From Anaerolineae bacterium (GTDB lineage Bacteria > Chloroflexota > Anaerolineae > Promineifilales > Promineifilaceae): DNA of 7,203 bases. A program made the translations under genes and the position numbers. The DNA is taken from contig JACSSI010000236.1 in assembly GCA_014879345.1 (NCBI GenBank), positions 1-7,203 on the forward strand, read 5' to 3'. Below the pieces are notes generated by a model. The model ran no database searches. It was not told the origin of the DNA and saw only the letters and a program-made list of their open reading frames with translations. Position 1 is the first letter of the stretch, and each line of letters opens with the position of its first letter. Positions 6,403 through 7,203 of the stretch are shown here, one piece after another.

Positions 6403-6711
6403 CTAAATAGAATCAAAAACATGTCTAAAGAGATGATCCAGCTTACTCGGCTTCACTTTAGGTTGGCTGTGGTTTAGATAATAGACCAACCACATAAAGA
6501 TTAACGTGGATACCAAAAGCAGCAATACAAAAGCACTAACAAAATCTGCGATGGTCAAAACACGGGAAAGCCCGTATTGGATGCTGTCATCACCAGCTTG
6601 CAGCGGCGCAAGCTGAGCTTCCACCACAGCATGCACCGCTGGTGTGTAAAAAGAACGGAAGACACTGTATAAAACAACAAGCACCGTAGAAACAAACAAA
6701 CGCATACGCAT
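6403..6711 (-). CDS. Small membrane protein of unknown function, two predicted helices
   Basis: The 102-residue protein is not recognised. It begins MRMRLFVSTVLVVLYSVF, a short basic N-terminus followed by a hydrophobic helix (about residues 5-18). A polar, probably exposed stretch follows (about 20-50, TPAVHAVVEAQLAPLQAG). A long helix (about 55-80) contains FVSAFVLLLLVSTLIFMWLVYYL. The tail is basic (KVKPSKLDHLFRHVF) and is probably cytoplasmic under the positive-inside rule. A strong ribosome site, GGAGGA (6722-6717), five bases before the ATG fixes the start at 6711; the reading frame is open to 6810 but that extension has no comparable site. The first helix could alternatively be a signal peptide with cleavage near AVHA. 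It precedes ppc by 174 bases, with no evident functional link. Confidence 0.65.
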   Translation of the reverse strand: MRMRLFVSTVLVVLYSVFRSFYTPAVHAVVEAQLAPLQAGDDSIQYGLSRVLTIADFVSAFVLLLLVSTLIFMWLVYYLNHSQPKVKPSKLDHLFRHVFDSI

Positions 6712-6716
6712 GGCAA

Positions 6717-6722
6717 TCCTCC
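6717..6722 (-). promoter_or_regulatory. Strong ribosome binding site of the small membrane protein
   Basis: GGAGGA on the minus strand, five bases from the ATG at 6711-6709, is the best Shine-Dalgarno in the window. It is the main argument that the 102-residue reading frame is a real gene and that translation does not begin at 6810. Confidence 0.7.
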
Positions 6723-7159
6723 AAAACAGGGCGCAAACAAGCGTGCCACTAAAACACTTCGGTAAGAAAAACGTGACCGGTTGCAGGTGACTGGTAGCAC
6801 ATGATTTCAAATGCGCCTACTTGCCACTGGCAACACGCCACAAAAGATTATTTTGCAAATAATTCGCGTAACTTATGGGGGAAATTGAGTGTGTGTCATG
6901 CCAGCCTCCACCGGGGAAGTTTATGCAATATCACTTGCGGGTCTTGCCCCTGTTGACCATTAAATTGATAAATGATGTGGAGTTTTTACTAAAAACACCC
7001 CGCATATATGGGATATATTACAAATATTCCCTACAAAAGTCAATATATTCCGGTCTATTTGTTTGTTTCTTACAGTTTTCTGAGGTGCGTTTATATGAAA
7101 AATAACTGATTTATACCGGGCTGCATAAACGCAAAAGGGTGCGGTTTAAAGTTGTGTAT

Positions 7160-7176
7160 GAGACTACAAAAGTCTC
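7160..7176. repeat. Hairpin GAGACT-ACAAA-AGTCTC
   Basis: A perfect 6-bp stem with a five-base loop in AT-rich DNA near the right edge. No T-run follows on either strand, so an intrinsic terminator is not supported. Part of it (CTACAAAAGTC) repeats an 11-mer found at 7031-7041, which hints at a small repeat element. Confidence 0.35.
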
Positions 7177-7203
7177 CTCAAATTTAATGCCAATTCGTAT
7201 TGG

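Larger units (their letters stand above)
6712..7203. other. AT-rich stretch without a supported gene
   Basis: I see no supportable gene in these 492 bases. The part from about 6840 rightward is clearly richer in A+T than ppc. It contains short inverted repeats: ATTATTT/AAATAAT around TGC (6847-6863), GTTTTT/AAAAAC around ACT (6982-6996), an imperfect GGGATATATT/AATATTCCC pair (7010-7031), a GAGACT/AGTCTC hairpin (7160-7176) and CCAAT/ATTGG (7190-7203), which may continue past the edge. The 11-mer CTACAAAAGTC occurs twice (7031-7041 and 7164-7174). A 76-codon plus-strand frame at 6875-7105 has no ribosome site and no familiar motif. The promoter of the small membrane-protein gene should lie here, but no convincing -35/-10 pair was found. 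Confidence 0.6.

Noticed and set aside
6875..7105. Plus-strand 76-codon frame in the AT-rich right end
   Set aside because: No Shine-Dalgarno, no recognised motif, and the composition is that of non-coding DNA.

Overview
The window holds six genes, all read on the minus strand. None is an RNA gene, a CRISPR array or a recognisable transposase. The content is chromosomal and bacterial: a full-length bacterial-type phosphoenolpyruvate carboxylase, a TetR-family repressor, a GT1-type glycosyltransferase, a DHCR24-like FAD-linked oxidoreductase, a small SpoIIAA-like (STAS/SEC14) protein and a small two-helix membrane protein. The palindrome ACGGCCGT is scattered through the genes at very high density. 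The taxon cannot be fixed from this window. A Chloroflexota-like or other environmental genome of mid GC is a guess only.

Layout in the direction of transcription (right to left): 6712-7203 is AT-rich and apparently non-coding, with several small inverted repeats. 6711-6403 encodes a 102-aa membrane protein with a strong Shine-Dalgarno site. 6228-3457 is ppc, with a possible promoter at 6365-6337. 3456-3239 is a regulatory gap with a candidate promoter and a striking array of four alternating ATGAAT/ATTCAT-type half-sites at an exact 10-bp period. 3238-2876 encodes the STAS/SEC14-like protein. 2875-2684 carries two dispersed-repeat-like elements, one of which can fold into a long stem enclosing two hairpins. 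2683-1430 is the glycosyltransferase, whose stop codon overlaps the start of the TetR gene (1437-817). After a gap with a good sigma70-like promoter (768-740) comes the DHCR24-like oxidoreductase (685 to the left edge, truncated).

How the genes may work together: the STAS/SEC14 protein, glycosyltransferase, TetR regulator and DHCR24-like reductase look like one regulated neighbourhood. A lipid or isoprenoid theme (reduction and glycosylation of a hydrophobic acceptor, controlled by a TetR protein through the operator array) is consistent with the families but is inference. ppc is an independent housekeeping gene that replenishes oxaloacetate.

The most notable signal is the palindrome. ACGGCCGT occurs nine times in 7.2 kb, where about 0.1 would be expected by chance. 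Eight of the nine copies lie inside genes, mostly in the frame that encodes Thr-Ala-Val. This resembles the HIP1 palindrome of cyanobacteria in behaviour but has a different sequence.
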